Of a stretch of 14,732 nt of DNA, positions 7,318 to 14,732 are shown in pieces. The number at the start of each line of letters is the position of its first letter. The stretch's first letter is position 1. The stretch comes from an uncultured Oscillospiraceae bacterium (lineage in GTDB: Bacteria > Bacillota > Clostridia > Oscillospirales > Acutalibacteraceae): NCBI GenBank assembly GCA_958366985.1, contig CATXDC010000028.1, positions 1 through 14,732 of the forward strand, written 5' to 3'. The translations under genes and the position numbers were made by a program. Below the pieces are notes generated by a model. That model had not been told where the DNA came from. It was given only the letters and a program-made list of their open reading frames with translations, and did no database searches.

Positions 7318-7380
7318 ATGTGATTAGCTACAACTTAAAAAGTATTTATTTGTACAAAATGGAGAATCGATTTTTTACCA

Positions 7381-7408
7381 TTGACTTTTTGACGCAATGT
7401 GGTATCTT
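7381..7408 (+). promoter_or_regulatory. Putative promoter of the GH172-GH116 operon
   Basis: TTGACT (7381-7386), a 16-base spacer and TATCTT (7403-7408). An imperfect inverted repeat, TACCATTG (7376-7383) against CAATGTGGTA (7395-7404), straddles the -35 box and could be an operator. The -10 box is only a 4/6 match. Confidence 0.42.
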
Positions 7409-7483
7409 TATCTCTATTAATAAACGCAGTTTAAAAATAATCACCTTTAAAAAATTCACAATTGCTTGAAAGGATTTTATAAT

Positions 7484-9343
7484 ATGCAGAATTTTTACGA
7501 TATTGAAAAACTGCCGATATTCAGAGATGATGTAAGAAATTATACTTCTACCAGCTATTGCAGAAAAGGTACCAACAAAGATTACGGAAACTGTCTTTAC
7601 AAAGATGAAAAAGGCAAATATGTTATTTTCGATGATATGGGACATGGAATGATATCCAAAATGTTTTTTCCCGATATCAATGAAAATGCCCTTTTGGAAT
7701 TCTACTTTGACGACGAAGAAACTCCCAAAATATGTGCCACTATTAAATCTATTTTTTCCGGCGAGTGCAGTTTTTTTGACAGAAGATTTCTTCACATTTC
7801 AAATGATTTTAAAAAAATGAGAAAAAGCGGTTACACATGCTATCAGCCTTTAACATATAATTCAAGACTTGTAATTAAAATAGTAACTGACGATGATTTC
7901 TTCTATTATCATATTGACTACCTCAAAACAAACCTCAGCATAGAAGAAGATAACTTTAATAATGTACCTGCTTTCCGCAGCGGGACACCTTTTGAAGTAA
8001 AAAGCAAATTCAAAGAAAAAAGTCAGAACATAAAAGTCCGTTCCGGAAAATCAGAAGAATTAATTGCTGTTTCAGGCAAAAACTCAGTTATCAGGAATTT
8101 GAGAATAAGAATACCCGAACTGCAAATTTTAAAATTTCCTGCCCTTTTTGGTAAAGTTTTAAATACCCGTGCAGTAAAGAAAAGCTATATTATACAGAGA
8201 AATCTATACCTTTCAATCAGTTTTTCCGGAAAGGAAAATGTAAACGTCCCCTTAGCTAATTTCTTTGGTTTCAGCACTTTCGGAAAGGACAGACGTGCAC
8301 CGGAATACTGCACTAAATCAATCTTTTTCGGAGCCGATGAAGACGGTTTTCTGTACTTTAAAATGCCTATGCCCTTTTCAGGCTCCTGCAAAGTCAGATT
8401 GATAAATGACAGCCCCTTTGACCTTATGAACGTTGATACAGAAATTTGTTACGATTCCAATGTAGATAATTACCAAGAGATGATGCCTTTCTATGCCGCT
8501 GAAATAAATTCCATAGGCGACATAAGAAATAACAGCGATATGCGACTTATTGATTTAAAAGGAACGGGAAAATATATCGGCGCTGTATTGGATATGGATT
8601 CAAAAGTACCTGTTACTAAAGGCGAATATCTTGAAGGCGACGAGCACATATATTTTGATGGCTCTTACAGTCCCCAAATTAACGGAACCGGCACGGAAGA
8701 TTATTTCTGCGGCGCCTATTACTGGCAAAGCGGAACCCAGACAACACCATATTTCGGTTGTATTTACAATACAAAATGGGCTGATGCAAAAGAAAACAAA
8801 AAGGATGAAACTTATAAATCATCGGCTTACAGAGTACACTTGGCAGATGCGTATCAGTTCAGCAAAAGTTTCGTCTTTAATTTAGAGCACGGCGGAACCA
8901 ACGAAACTTATGAAAAAGTTAGCGGAACCATATTTTACTATTTAAAAGACAGTGATTATAAAGAGATATCCATTGAAATTCCTTCCGTAAATCCCGTTGA
9001 AAAAATCGGAACCTTTGAGGGCGAACTGACAAACATACCGACTATGGTTACTGTTAACAATCTTAATGAAGGTAATAAAATAAGTTTTCAGCTTGAGCCC
9101 TGTCAAAGTGCGGTACTGACCAGGACAATTGATTATTCTATAAAAAATCAATGCGCCAGCGTCTATTTAAACGGAGAATACTGCGGTAAATGGTATGATT
9201 CCGGTGAAAACCCATACTGTATTTTTAAAAACAGCGAATTTATTCTTCCCGCAGAAAATCTCTCAAAAGGCGCCGTCATCACCATATGCGGAGAAAATAA
9301 ATGGTCCTTTGCAAATATGAAAGCAATTATCAAAAACATATAA
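7484..9343 (+). CDS. GH172 (DUF2961) family glycoside hydrolase
   Basis: A 619-residue protein without signal peptide. Seen: the DUF2961 opening DDMGHGMISKMFF and LEFYFDDEETP near residues 50-80, and the core LEGDEHIYFDG ... INGTGTEDYFCGAYYW. The two Glu of the family active site are E384 (in LEGD) and E405 (in GTEDYF), 21 residues apart; the spacing matches what I remember for Bifidobacterium alphaFFase1 (nucleophile E270, acid/base E291). A C-terminal beta-sandwich extends from about residue 500 to the end. Characterised members act on difructose dianhydride I or on alpha-D-arabinofuranosides; the substrate here is not determinable. The ATG at 7484 is chosen because AAAGGA sits 9-10 bases before it, inside a longer frame that begins with TTG at 7466. 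First gene of an operon with the GH116 gene. Confidence 0.87.
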   Translation: MQNFYDIEKLPIFRDDVRNYTSTSYCRKGTNKDYGNCLYKDEKGKYVIFDDMGHGMISKMFFPDINENALLEFYFDDEETPKICATIKSIFSGECSFFDRRFLHISNDFKKMRKSGYTCYQPLTYNSRLVIKIVTDDDFFYYHIDYLKTNLSIEEDNFNNVPAFRSGTPFEVKSKFKEKSQNIKVRSGKSEELIAVSGKNSVIRNLRIRIPELQILKFPALFGKVLNTRAVKKSYIIQRNLYLSISFSGKENVNVPLANFFGFSTFGKDRRAPEYCTKSIFFGADEDGFLYFKMPMPFSGSCKVRLINDSPFDLMNVDTEICYDSNVDNYQEMMPFYAAEINSIGDIRNNSDMRLIDLKGTGKYIGAVLDMDSKVPVTKGEYLEGDEHIYFDGSYSPQINGTGTEDYFCGAYYWQSGTQTTPYFGCIYNTKWADAKENKKDETYKSSAYRVHLADAYQFSKSFVFNLEHGGTNETYEKVSGTIFYYLKDSDYKEISIEIPSVNPVEKIGTFEGELTNIPTMVTVNNLNEGNKISFQLEPCQSAVLTRTIDYSIKNQCASVYLNGEYCGKWYDSGENPYCIFKNSEFILPAENLSKGAVITICGENKWSFANMKAIIKNI

Positions 9344-9360
9344 TACAGGAGAAGATGAAG

Positions 9361-11925
9361 ATGCTTAATTTCTCAGGTGAATATTTAAATGAAATATCAT
9401 TTCCTTTAGGAGGAATAGGAACCGGCAGCGTAGGTCTTGCCGGAAACGGTCGGCTTATTGACTGGGAAATATTTAACCGTCCAAATAAATGCTCTTATAA
9501 CGAATACACTAACTTTGCTGTGAAAGCGGAATGCGGCGGAGAAGTTCTTGATGCAAGAATTCTCCAGGGAGATATATACAAAAACATTATGGGCGATAAA
9601 TCCGCCTACTCTCATCACTCCTGGGGATATGGCCACGGCCCCAATCGAACCACTTTGGCAGGTATGGCTCATTTCTCAGATGTAAATTTCAGCGGACGCT
9701 TCCCTCTTGCAGAAATAAGCTATAACGAATCAGCTTTCCCGGGAAAAATAAAGCTTTCCGCCTTTAATCCATTTATCCCCTCTGACGACAAAAACTCCAG
9801 TATTCCGGCAGCATTCTTCCAGTGGGATATTGAAAATGATTCAGATAAAGAAATAACATATACTGTTGCATTTTCCTGCGGAAATCCCCTTAAGCCCGAT
9901 ACCGAAAACGACTTCTCAAAAAACGGCTCCGTTTCGGGAATATCTCTTAAAAGCGCAAAAAATAAAAATGGAACTTTAAAAATTGCAACCGACTGTGACG
10001 ATGTTTCCTATCAGGAATACTGGTATCGTTCCGGCTGGTTTGACGATTTAACTGTATTCTGGCGTGAATTTTCGGCTCCGGGAAAACTTAAAAACCGTCA
10101 TTACGATGACCATAAAAAAGTTTACGGAAGACTTGATATAGGCGATATGTGCACTCTTGCAGGTCACATAAAGTTAAAACCCGGCGAAAAAGGTTCAATA
10201 CGCTTTGTACTTACATGGTATTTCCCCGTATTTGAAAAATACTGGGGCGGATTTAAATTCAAAAGACCCTCATGGAAAAACTATTACGCTTCTCTTTTTT
10301 CAGGATCTGACGAAACAGCGGAATATTGCCTTAAAAACTTCGATTCACTTTTTGAAAAGACAAAATTATTTACTGACGCTCTTTATTCCACAACTATTCC
10401 TGAAAAAGCTCTCGAAGCAGCCGGAGCAAACCTTGCTGTGCTGAAAAGTACAACCTGCATGCGTCTTGAAGACGGCACATTTTATGCTTTTGAGGGCACA
10501 AACGCCGACACAGGCAGCTGTGAGGGAAGCTGTACTCATGTGTGGAATTACGCCTATGCTCTCCCCTTCCTTTTCCCGTTTCTTGAACGCTCAATGCGTG
10601 ATGCCGACTACAAATACAATTCCACTAAAACAGGCGAAATGAAATTCAGGCTTATGCTGCCAATAGGCTCAAAGCCATGGAATTTCCGAGCCTGTGTTGA
10701 CGGTCAGTTCGGAGGAATAATAAAGCTCTACCGTGACTGGAAAATTTCCGGTGACGATGAATTTTTAAAGAGAAACTGGAAAGAGGCCAAAAAGGCTCTC
10801 GAATATGCATGGAGCGATAAAAATCCCGATAAATGGGATCCTGAAAAAAGCGGCGTAATAACCGGCAGACAGCATCACACCCTTGATGTTGAGCTTTTCG
10901 GTGCTAACCCATGGCTTACGGGATTTTATATAGGCGGTCTTATGGCAGGAGCTGAAATTGCGGATTATTTAGGAGAAAAGGATTCCGCCGACGAATACAG
11001 ACGTATTGCCGAAAAGGGCAAAAAATATATTGATAAAGAACTTTGGAACGGAAGATATTACATTCAGAAAATTGACGTAAAAAATAAAGATGCATTAAAG
11101 CCTTATGAGCAGTCAGACAAAAACATTTATAATGAATACTGGAACGAGGAGAAAAAGGAAATCAAATATCAGATAGGCGACGGATGCGAAATCGACCAAA
11201 TGGTTTCTCAGTGGCATATGGATATATGCGGATTGGGCGAAATTTTCCCCGAGGATAAAGCTCGCACAGCCTTAAAGAGCCTTTATGACATCAATTTTAA
11301 ATCCATGAGAGAGGTCTTTAATCCGTGCCGCATTTTTGCTCTGAACGACGAGAAAGGACTTTTAATCTGCAACTGGGATAAGAACACCTATAAGCCTCAG
11401 ATACCTATTCCCTACTCTGAAGAAGTAATGACCGGCTTTGAATACGCAGCCGCTGCCGAAATGATTAAAAAAGGACTTATTAAAGAGGGCGTAGAATGCA
11501 TAGAGGCAGTACGTGAGAGATACGACGGCAAAAAGAGAAATCCTTATGCCGAAATCGAGTGCGGTTCCTCATATGCCCGCTCAATGGCAAGCTATTCCTT
11601 TATCCCTCTTTTCAGCGGATTCATTTTTGATAAACCCAACAACACTATCGGATTTAAGCCCATTGAAAACAATGAGAACTTTAAAACCTTTTGGAGTCTT
11701 GACAACAGCTGGGGTACTTTTGAAATTGACGGAAATACTATCCGCTTTACTGTTCTTTACGGTGAAATATGCATTGATAAATTTGTTTTACCAAGTTACT
11801 TTTCAAAGGAAATAAAAGCCTTCAAAAACACTGATGCCATAAAAAGTCAAAACATAAACAGTGAAGTAATTTTCAGCGATACGCTTACACTGAAATCAAA
11901 GGATTATATTGAGTTTAATATGTAA
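9361..11925 (+). CDS. GH116 family glycosidase (GBA2/DUF608-type)
   Basis: An 854-residue cytoplasmic protein starting 17 bases after the GH172 stop. The N-terminal beta domain (residues about 8-300) opens with ISFPLGGIGTGSVGL and GRLIDWEIFNRP; the helical (alpha/alpha)6 catalytic domain follows. By alignment to GBA2 and TxGH116 motifs, the nucleophile is Glu388 in CEGSCTHVWNY and the acid/base is Asp509 in HTLDVELFGANPW, where the family has QTYD. The block YALPFLFPFLERSMRD is also typical. Known members are beta-glucosidases, beta-xylosidases or glucosylceramidases, and bacterial members with other specificities exist. I chose the ATG at 9361, 9 bases after AGGAG; an ATG at 9355 is only 3 bases from it and is less likely, and the longer frame from 9301 starts inside GH172. 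Confidence 0.9.
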   Translation: MLNFSGEYLNEISFPLGGIGTGSVGLAGNGRLIDWEIFNRPNKCSYNEYTNFAVKAECGGEVLDARILQGDIYKNIMGDKSAYSHHSWGYGHGPNRTTLAGMAHFSDVNFSGRFPLAEISYNESAFPGKIKLSAFNPFIPSDDKNSSIPAAFFQWDIENDSDKEITYTVAFSCGNPLKPDTENDFSKNGSVSGISLKSAKNKNGTLKIATDCDDVSYQEYWYRSGWFDDLTVFWREFSAPGKLKNRHYDDHKKVYGRLDIGDMCTLAGHIKLKPGEKGSIRFVLTWYFPVFEKYWGGFKFKRPSWKNYYASLFSGSDETAEYCLKNFDSLFEKTKLFTDALYSTTIPEKALEAAGANLAVLKSTTCMRLEDGTFYAFEGTNADTGSCEGSCTHVWNYAYALPFLFPFLERSMRDADYKYNSTKTGEMKFRLMLPIGSKPWNFRACVDGQFGGIIKLYRDWKISGDDEFLKRNWKEAKKALEYAWSDKNPDKWDPEKSGVITGRQHHTLDVELFGANPWLTGFYIGGLMAGAEIADYLGEKDSADEYRRIAEKGKKYIDKELWNGRYYIQKIDVKNKDALKPYEQSDKNIYNEYWNEEKKEIKYQIGDGCEIDQMVSQWHMDICGLGEIFPEDKARTALKSLYDINFKSMREVFNPCRIFALNDEKGLLICNWDKNTYKPQIPIPYSEEVMTGFEYAAAAEMIKKGLIKEGVECIEAVRERYDGKKRNPYAEIECGSSYARSMASYSFIPLFSGFIFDKPNNTIGFKPIENNENFKTFWSLDNSWGTFEIDGNTIRFTVLYGEICIDKFVLPSYFSKEIKAFKNTDAIKSQNINSEVIFSDTLTLKSKDYIEFNM

Positions 11926-12010
11926 CAACTCAAAAAACTAACTTTGCATGCTGACAAAATTGCAGTTTATACCACTTCTGATAGCAGCATAAAAATACAT
12001 GCAACACATT

Positions 12011-12039
12011 AAAGCCGGTATCTAATTGATACCGGCTTT
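12011..12039 (+). terminator. Terminator hairpin after GH116
   Basis: A perfect 12-base stem AAAGCCGGTATC / GATACCGGCTTT with loop TAATT, 85 bases after the GH116 stop. The T-run is short (TTT then AACTTT) but the stem is strong. It may also stop weak readthrough from the opposite side. Confidence 0.8.
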
Positions 12040-12120
12040 AACTTTGCTCAATTAATAGCAATTTGACTGTTTACTGTCACAATGATAAACCATATTAAAA
12101 TCTCAATCTTAATTTTTCAA

Positions 12121-12156
12121 AATAAAAAACAGACAGCCGCTTAATACGACTGTCTG
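12121..12156 (-). terminator. Rho-independent terminator of the cellulase-like gene
   Basis: On the minus strand, CAGACAGTCG / CGGCTGTCTG (ten pairs including one G-U) with a seven-base loop, followed by TTTTTTATT. It faces the terminator of the rightward operon, so the two transcripts converge here. Confidence 0.9.
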
Positions 12157-12203
12157 GAAAAATTTATTTTCTATTTTCTTAAGCTATTGCAAAGTTAAAT
12201 GTC

Positions 12204-13382
12204 TTAGCTGTATTTCTTGATATTTACCTGCTTTATCTTTGCGGTCATTTTCTGATGCCACTGCACATCATCCCAAAGCTTTTTAAAATGCGGATGGGTA
12301 TAATTGGTAGTGCAGATAAAAGAGTAGTTATATTTAATCGCCAAATCGACACAAATCTCAGCTGCTCGCTTATTAAAAGTCCAGTCATCGGTATCTGTAA
12401 CCCAGAAAATAAAGCCCCAGCCCTCAGTGTTACCCACCGGTGTATTATACTTAACAGACCACCGATGATAACTTTTCATCTTTTTATCCATCCACCTTAT
12501 AAGCGTCCTTTGATGCCTGCCCCAAGCCTTTTCTATCTTTTCAAACAGCTCTTTTTCGTCATCTATGTTTTTAAGGGAGGTTACTTTTGACTGATAGTAA
12601 TACCAAGGCGTATGATGAACAAACCAGATATGCATATCGAAAAAGCCAAATTTTGAAAAATCCGATGACTTTTCCGGATGAAATCCGTCGATATTTGCAG
12701 ATATACTGAAAGCAAAATCAATGCCTTCCCAGTGCTCATTAAAGTAATCTATAACTTCGGCGGAAAAATCACGTAAATATTCTCTTCCCCTCTTTTTAAA
12801 ACTGTCACCAACGTCTTCCTGCATATTTGACTCGGAAATAGGAAAGTTTTTTCCGTCCTTATTCATGGCAGCTCTTTTAAGAGCCGAAAATCCATGATAA
12901 TAGGGATATTCGTTAAGAAAATCCACATAAAGAATGTTTCTGAGAAGTCCATTTTCTTTTAAAAATTCAAGTGTCTTCTCCCATGCCTTTACAAAATCAA
13001 ATTTACTCAGCAGCAACGGCCTTTGTGCAGGCCACTGAATCCAGGTCGAAAGACCTACATATATACCTCGTTCAAAACATTTCGGTAAAAATTCTTTCAA
13101 AGCCTCTTTTACATTTACTGTAATATCCTGTCCATGATGCCAGATGCTGCATGTTTCCGGTGAATAGGGAAAGAAAAATTCATCCCTGTCATCACACGCC
13201 ACTAAATGAGGGAAAACATCTATCCTCACAGCGTTATAACCTCTCTCTGACAATTCATCAAGGGCTTTGTCCCAATCCTCAAAACCGCCGCCTTCATAAT
13301 GCCGCAGCAGCCATGCAAAGTCCCACATGGCTATGGCTACCGGATGCTCAAGCCCTCTGAGTAAAGTCTCTTGCTTTTTCAT
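12204..13382 (-). CDS. Cellulase-like (beta/alpha)8-barrel glycoside hydrolase, clan GH-A type
   Basis: A 392-residue single-domain protein with no signal peptide. Seen: the opening HPVAIAMWDFAWLLRHYEGG, then EDWDKALDELSERGYNAVRID (strand-helix pair typical of the first barrel units). Glu158 in VDFLNEYPYY fits the NE acid/base at the end of strand 4, and Glu320 in NTEGWGF fits the strand-7 nucleophile. It resembles the Pfam 'cellulase-like' group (PF12876, from memory), whose substrates are largely unknown. The start ATG at 13382 follows GAGGAG with a 5-base spacer. It has its own promoter candidate and terminator and so is probably a single-gene unit. Proximity to the GH cluster suggests a related cytoplasmic trimming role; this is inference. 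A GH5-like or beta-glycosidase activity is plausible but unproven. Confidence 0.75.
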   Translation of the reverse strand: MKKQETLLRGLEHPVAIAMWDFAWLLRHYEGGGFEDWDKALDELSERGYNAVRIDVFPHLVACDDRDEFFFPYSPETCSIWHHGQDITVNVKEALKEFLPKCFERGIYVGLSTWIQWPAQRPLLLSKFDFVKAWEKTLEFLKENGLLRNILYVDFLNEYPYYHGFSALKRAAMNKDGKNFPISESNMQEDVGDSFKKRGREYLRDFSAEVIDYFNEHWEGIDFAFSISANIDGFHPEKSSDFSKFGFFDMHIWFVHHTPWYYYQSKVTSLKNIDDEKELFEKIEKAWGRHQRTLIRWMDKKMKSYHRWSVKYNTPVGNTEGWGFIFWVTDTDDWTFNKRAAEICVDLAIKYNYSFICTTNYTHPHFKKLWDDVQWHQKMTAKIKQVNIKKYS

Positions 13383-13410
13383 ATAAACTCCTCAATTCCT
13401 TTATTATTAA

Positions 13411-13440
13411 ATATAACACTTAAAATCACTCTATGTACAA
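13411..13440 (-). promoter_or_regulatory. Weak promoter candidate for the cellulase-like gene
   Basis: TTGTAC (13440-13435) and TTATAT (13416-13411) on the minus strand with an 18-base spacer, 29 bases ahead of the ATG. The -35 box is a partial match. No terminator was seen between the hydrolase gene and this gene, so readthrough is also possible. Confidence 0.3.
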
Positions 13441-13534
13441 GCACTATCGCTTAATCAACGGGGAATCTTTTATCATAGTAGTATTTTTTTACTTAATCCT
13501 ATCATATGGACATCTATGCAAATAATAAGATATA

Positions 13535-14494
13535 TCATTTCGAAAACATCCATACACTCCAAGGTTCCCTTAAATAAAATCTATTGCACATTCTATGACC
13601 ATACTTATTCCAACGAGTATAGGTTACATCTGCACCAAGTTTTTGAAGCTCTCCAACATAGTAGTCATCGCTTTTAATGCTCACATTGTCATCGTCTGAA
13701 GAGTGCGCTACCCAAAGAGGAATATCCTTAATTATATTAACATCTTTATCAAACTTAAAGTTGGCATCCAAAGCTCCCATAACTGAAACAGCACAGGCAA
13801 ATTTATTTGGATATCTGTAAATCATATTCCAAACATTAAAACCGCCTAATGAAGTACCAACCAAATAAATTCTTTCGCTATCTATATTTTGATTTTCTCG
13901 TATGAGCTCCTCTATCAAACAGACAAGTGAATCAAAATATTTATCCATAACTTTAAAAGGCTGCTGTGGTACTAAAATACTGCATTTCTTATCCTTAAGC
14001 CCTATAAAGGGAAGTGCAAAATCTATCATTTGCTTAAAATTATCGGAACCCAAAGCGCCTGCACCATGAAGAAAAATAACAAGCGGCTGCTTCTCATTCG
14101 ACTTGCTATTTTTGAATCTGAATGAAAAAGCAAACTGATGCTCCTTATTTATATATTTGTAGCCCTTAAAAGAGAAAAAAGGCAAACCAAATTTGCAAAT
14201 AGAGGTTTCCCTTTTACTTTGAACCATATCATTAATTTTGTCTTGACGTTTCGTTATCCTGTCAAAATCTTTTACAATAACATTAAATTCTCTATTTAAA
14301 TTAAAACTATGCTTCCTTTCTGTTTTTGTAAACAAGTCATTAGACATTGAATAGATAAAACCATCTTCACTTACAACATAATAGCTATCAGTCAAAGTAA
14401 AATCAAGGAGATTTCTTATTTCATCCGCTTGCTCATCATTAAATTGGACAATAATACAGTTTCCGTCTTCGCTCTTTTTAATTGCATAAGACAA
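13535..14494 (-). CDS. Alpha/beta-hydrolase (esterase type) with unrecognised N-terminal region
   Basis: A 319-residue protein. The C-terminal half is a standard serine hydrolase: oxyanion loop FLHGAGALGSDN (141-152), nucleophile Ser215 in GTSLGG, Asp268 in HSSDDDNV and His300 in YGHRM, all in canonical order. It resembles phospholipase/carboxylesterase and LpqC-like or CE1-like esterases. Residues 1-110 match nothing I recognise. The open frame starts with TTG at 14494, has no clear Shine-Dalgarno sequence and stays open upstream to a TAA at 14534-14536, so the start is uncertain. With the near-consensus promoter upstream, the message leader would be only about 30 bases. No signal peptide is visible. 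Deacylation of imported glycan is a reasonable guess from the neighbours, but not shown. Confidence 0.78.
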   Translation of the reverse strand: MSYAIKKSEDGNCIIVQFNDEQADEIRNLLDFTLTDSYYVVSEDGFIYSMSNDLFTKTERKHSFNLNREFNVIVKDFDRITKRQDKINDMVQSKRETSICKFGLPFFSFKGYKYINKEHQFAFSFRFKNSKSNEKQPLVIFLHGAGALGSDNFKQMIDFALPFIGLKDKKCSILVPQQPFKVMDKYFDSLVCLIEELIRENQNIDSERIYLVGTSLGGFNVWNMIYRYPNKFACAVSVMGALDANFKFDKDVNIIKDIPLWVAHSSDDDNVSIKSDDYYVGELQKLGADVTYTRWNKYGHRMCNRFYLREPWSVWMFSK

Positions 14495-14532
14495 AAAAAG
14501 TTCAATCTGCTGATTAGAAAACCTTGTACAAA

Positions 14533-14561
14533 GTTATATCATGTATAAATTAAAATGTCAA
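14533..14561 (-). promoter_or_regulatory. Promoter of the alpha/beta-hydrolase gene
   Basis: On the minus strand, a perfect -35 TTGACA (14561-14556), a 17-base spacer and -10 TATAAC (14538-14533, 5/6). This is the best sigma-A match in the window. The predicted start is near 14526, inside the palindrome TTGTACAA (14524-14531). Confidence 0.68.
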
Positions 14562-14685
14562 CAATTCATAATTACACAATTGACTGTCATCTTAGCATAT
14601 AAGTTATCAAATAAACTTCACAGAATTAAACATATTAATTTTAATGTCTCGCAATAGTCTATCAAAAACATCCAGACACAGCAAA

Positions 14686-14712
14686 AAGACCTGAACATTT
14701 AGTTCAGGTCTT
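14686..14712 (-). terminator. Terminator following the tRNA gene
   Basis: A perfect 11-base stem AAGACCTGAAC / GTTCAGGTCTT with a five-base loop. On the minus strand it is followed by TTTTTGC (five T counting the stem end), which fits termination of a leftward tRNA transcript. On the plus strand there is no T-run. Confidence 0.83.
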
Positions 14713-14715
14713 AAG

Positions 14716-14732
14716 TGGCTCCCCAAGTTGGA
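14716..14732 (-). tRNA. Partial tRNA, 3' end, probably tRNA-Asn
   Basis: Reading leftward from the edge: T, CCAAC (3' half of the T stem), TTGGGGA (3' acceptor strand), discriminator G, then encoded CCA ending at 14716, with a hairpin terminator beginning four bases later. The acceptor strand and G73 match what I remember of Firmicutes tRNA-Asn, whose 5' strand is TCCCCAA. Only 17 bases are visible, so the anticodon cannot be read. Confidence 0.68.

Noticed and set aside
7346..7795. A 149-codon minus-strand frame overlapping the GH172 start
   Set aside because: Low-complexity hydrophobic translation antisense to GH172 and spanning its promoter; no ribosome site or homology seen.
13440..13520. 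Repeated ATGATA elements and an A-run as a terminator after the hydrolase gene
   Set aside because: The repeats are direct rather than inverted, and the only hairpin has four pairs.
13535..14494. Hydrolase gene as recently acquired DNA because it looks AT-rich
   Set aside because: Hand-sampled lines are indeed low in G+C, but parts of GH172 are equally low, so the contrast is not informative without a proper calculation.
14555..14597. GTCAA / TTGAC inverted repeat beside the hydrolase promoter as an operator
   Set aside because: Only five perfect pairs at the ends and mostly mismatched inside; one arm is simply the -35 box.

Overview
The window looks like chromosomal DNA from a low-to-mid GC Gram-positive anaerobe, most likely a gut clostridium of the Oscillospiraceae/Lachnospiraceae type. 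The clues are strong GGAGG-type ribosome binding sites, T-tailed hairpin terminators, a tRNA end with encoded CCA, and clustered glycoside hydrolases that all lack signal peptides, served by a cation-symporter-type sugar permease and a ROK regulator. The taxonomic call is inference. No insertion sequence, phage gene or CRISPR array was seen.

Positions 1-6031 hold a leftward operon. In transcription order it encodes a GH95 glycosidase (alpha-L-fucosidase or alpha-L-galactosidase family), a GPH-type MFS permease, a large glutaminase-A-like (DUF4965-type) protein that is probably a glycan enzyme, and a metallophosphoesterase that runs off the left edge. Gaps are short (41, 25 and -8 bases, counting from the chosen stops and ATG starts), so one transcript is likely.

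Positions 6032-7317 hold a divergent control region and a rightward ROK-type repressor with its own terminator. A perfect 19-base palindrome lies between the two transcription directions, and each of its arms reads as the -35 box of an outward promoter. The 5' end of the regulator is odd: its conserved reading frame extends upstream of any normal start codon.

Positions 7318-12039 hold a second, rightward operon: a GH172 (DUF2961) protein followed 17 bases later by a GH116 (GBA2/DUF608-type) glycosidase, closed by a strong hairpin.

Positions 12121-14732 hold two leftward single genes: a cellulase-like clan GH-A barrel protein with its own terminator, and an alpha/beta-hydrolase (esterase type) with an unrecognised N-terminal region and a near-consensus promoter. 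The right edge is the 3' end of a leftward tRNA, best read as tRNA-Asn, followed by its terminator.

Taken together, the locus looks like a Gram-positive glycan utilisation locus. A small glycan or glycoside is imported by the permease, then trimmed in the cytoplasm by GH95, GH172, GH116, the glutaminase-A-like protein and perhaps the barrel protein and esterase, under ROK control. The substrate cannot be read from sequence. L-fucose or L-galactose (GH95), a furanoside such as D-arabinofuranose or fructofuranose (GH172) and a beta-linked gluco-, xylo- or related sugar (GH116) are the family-level hints.
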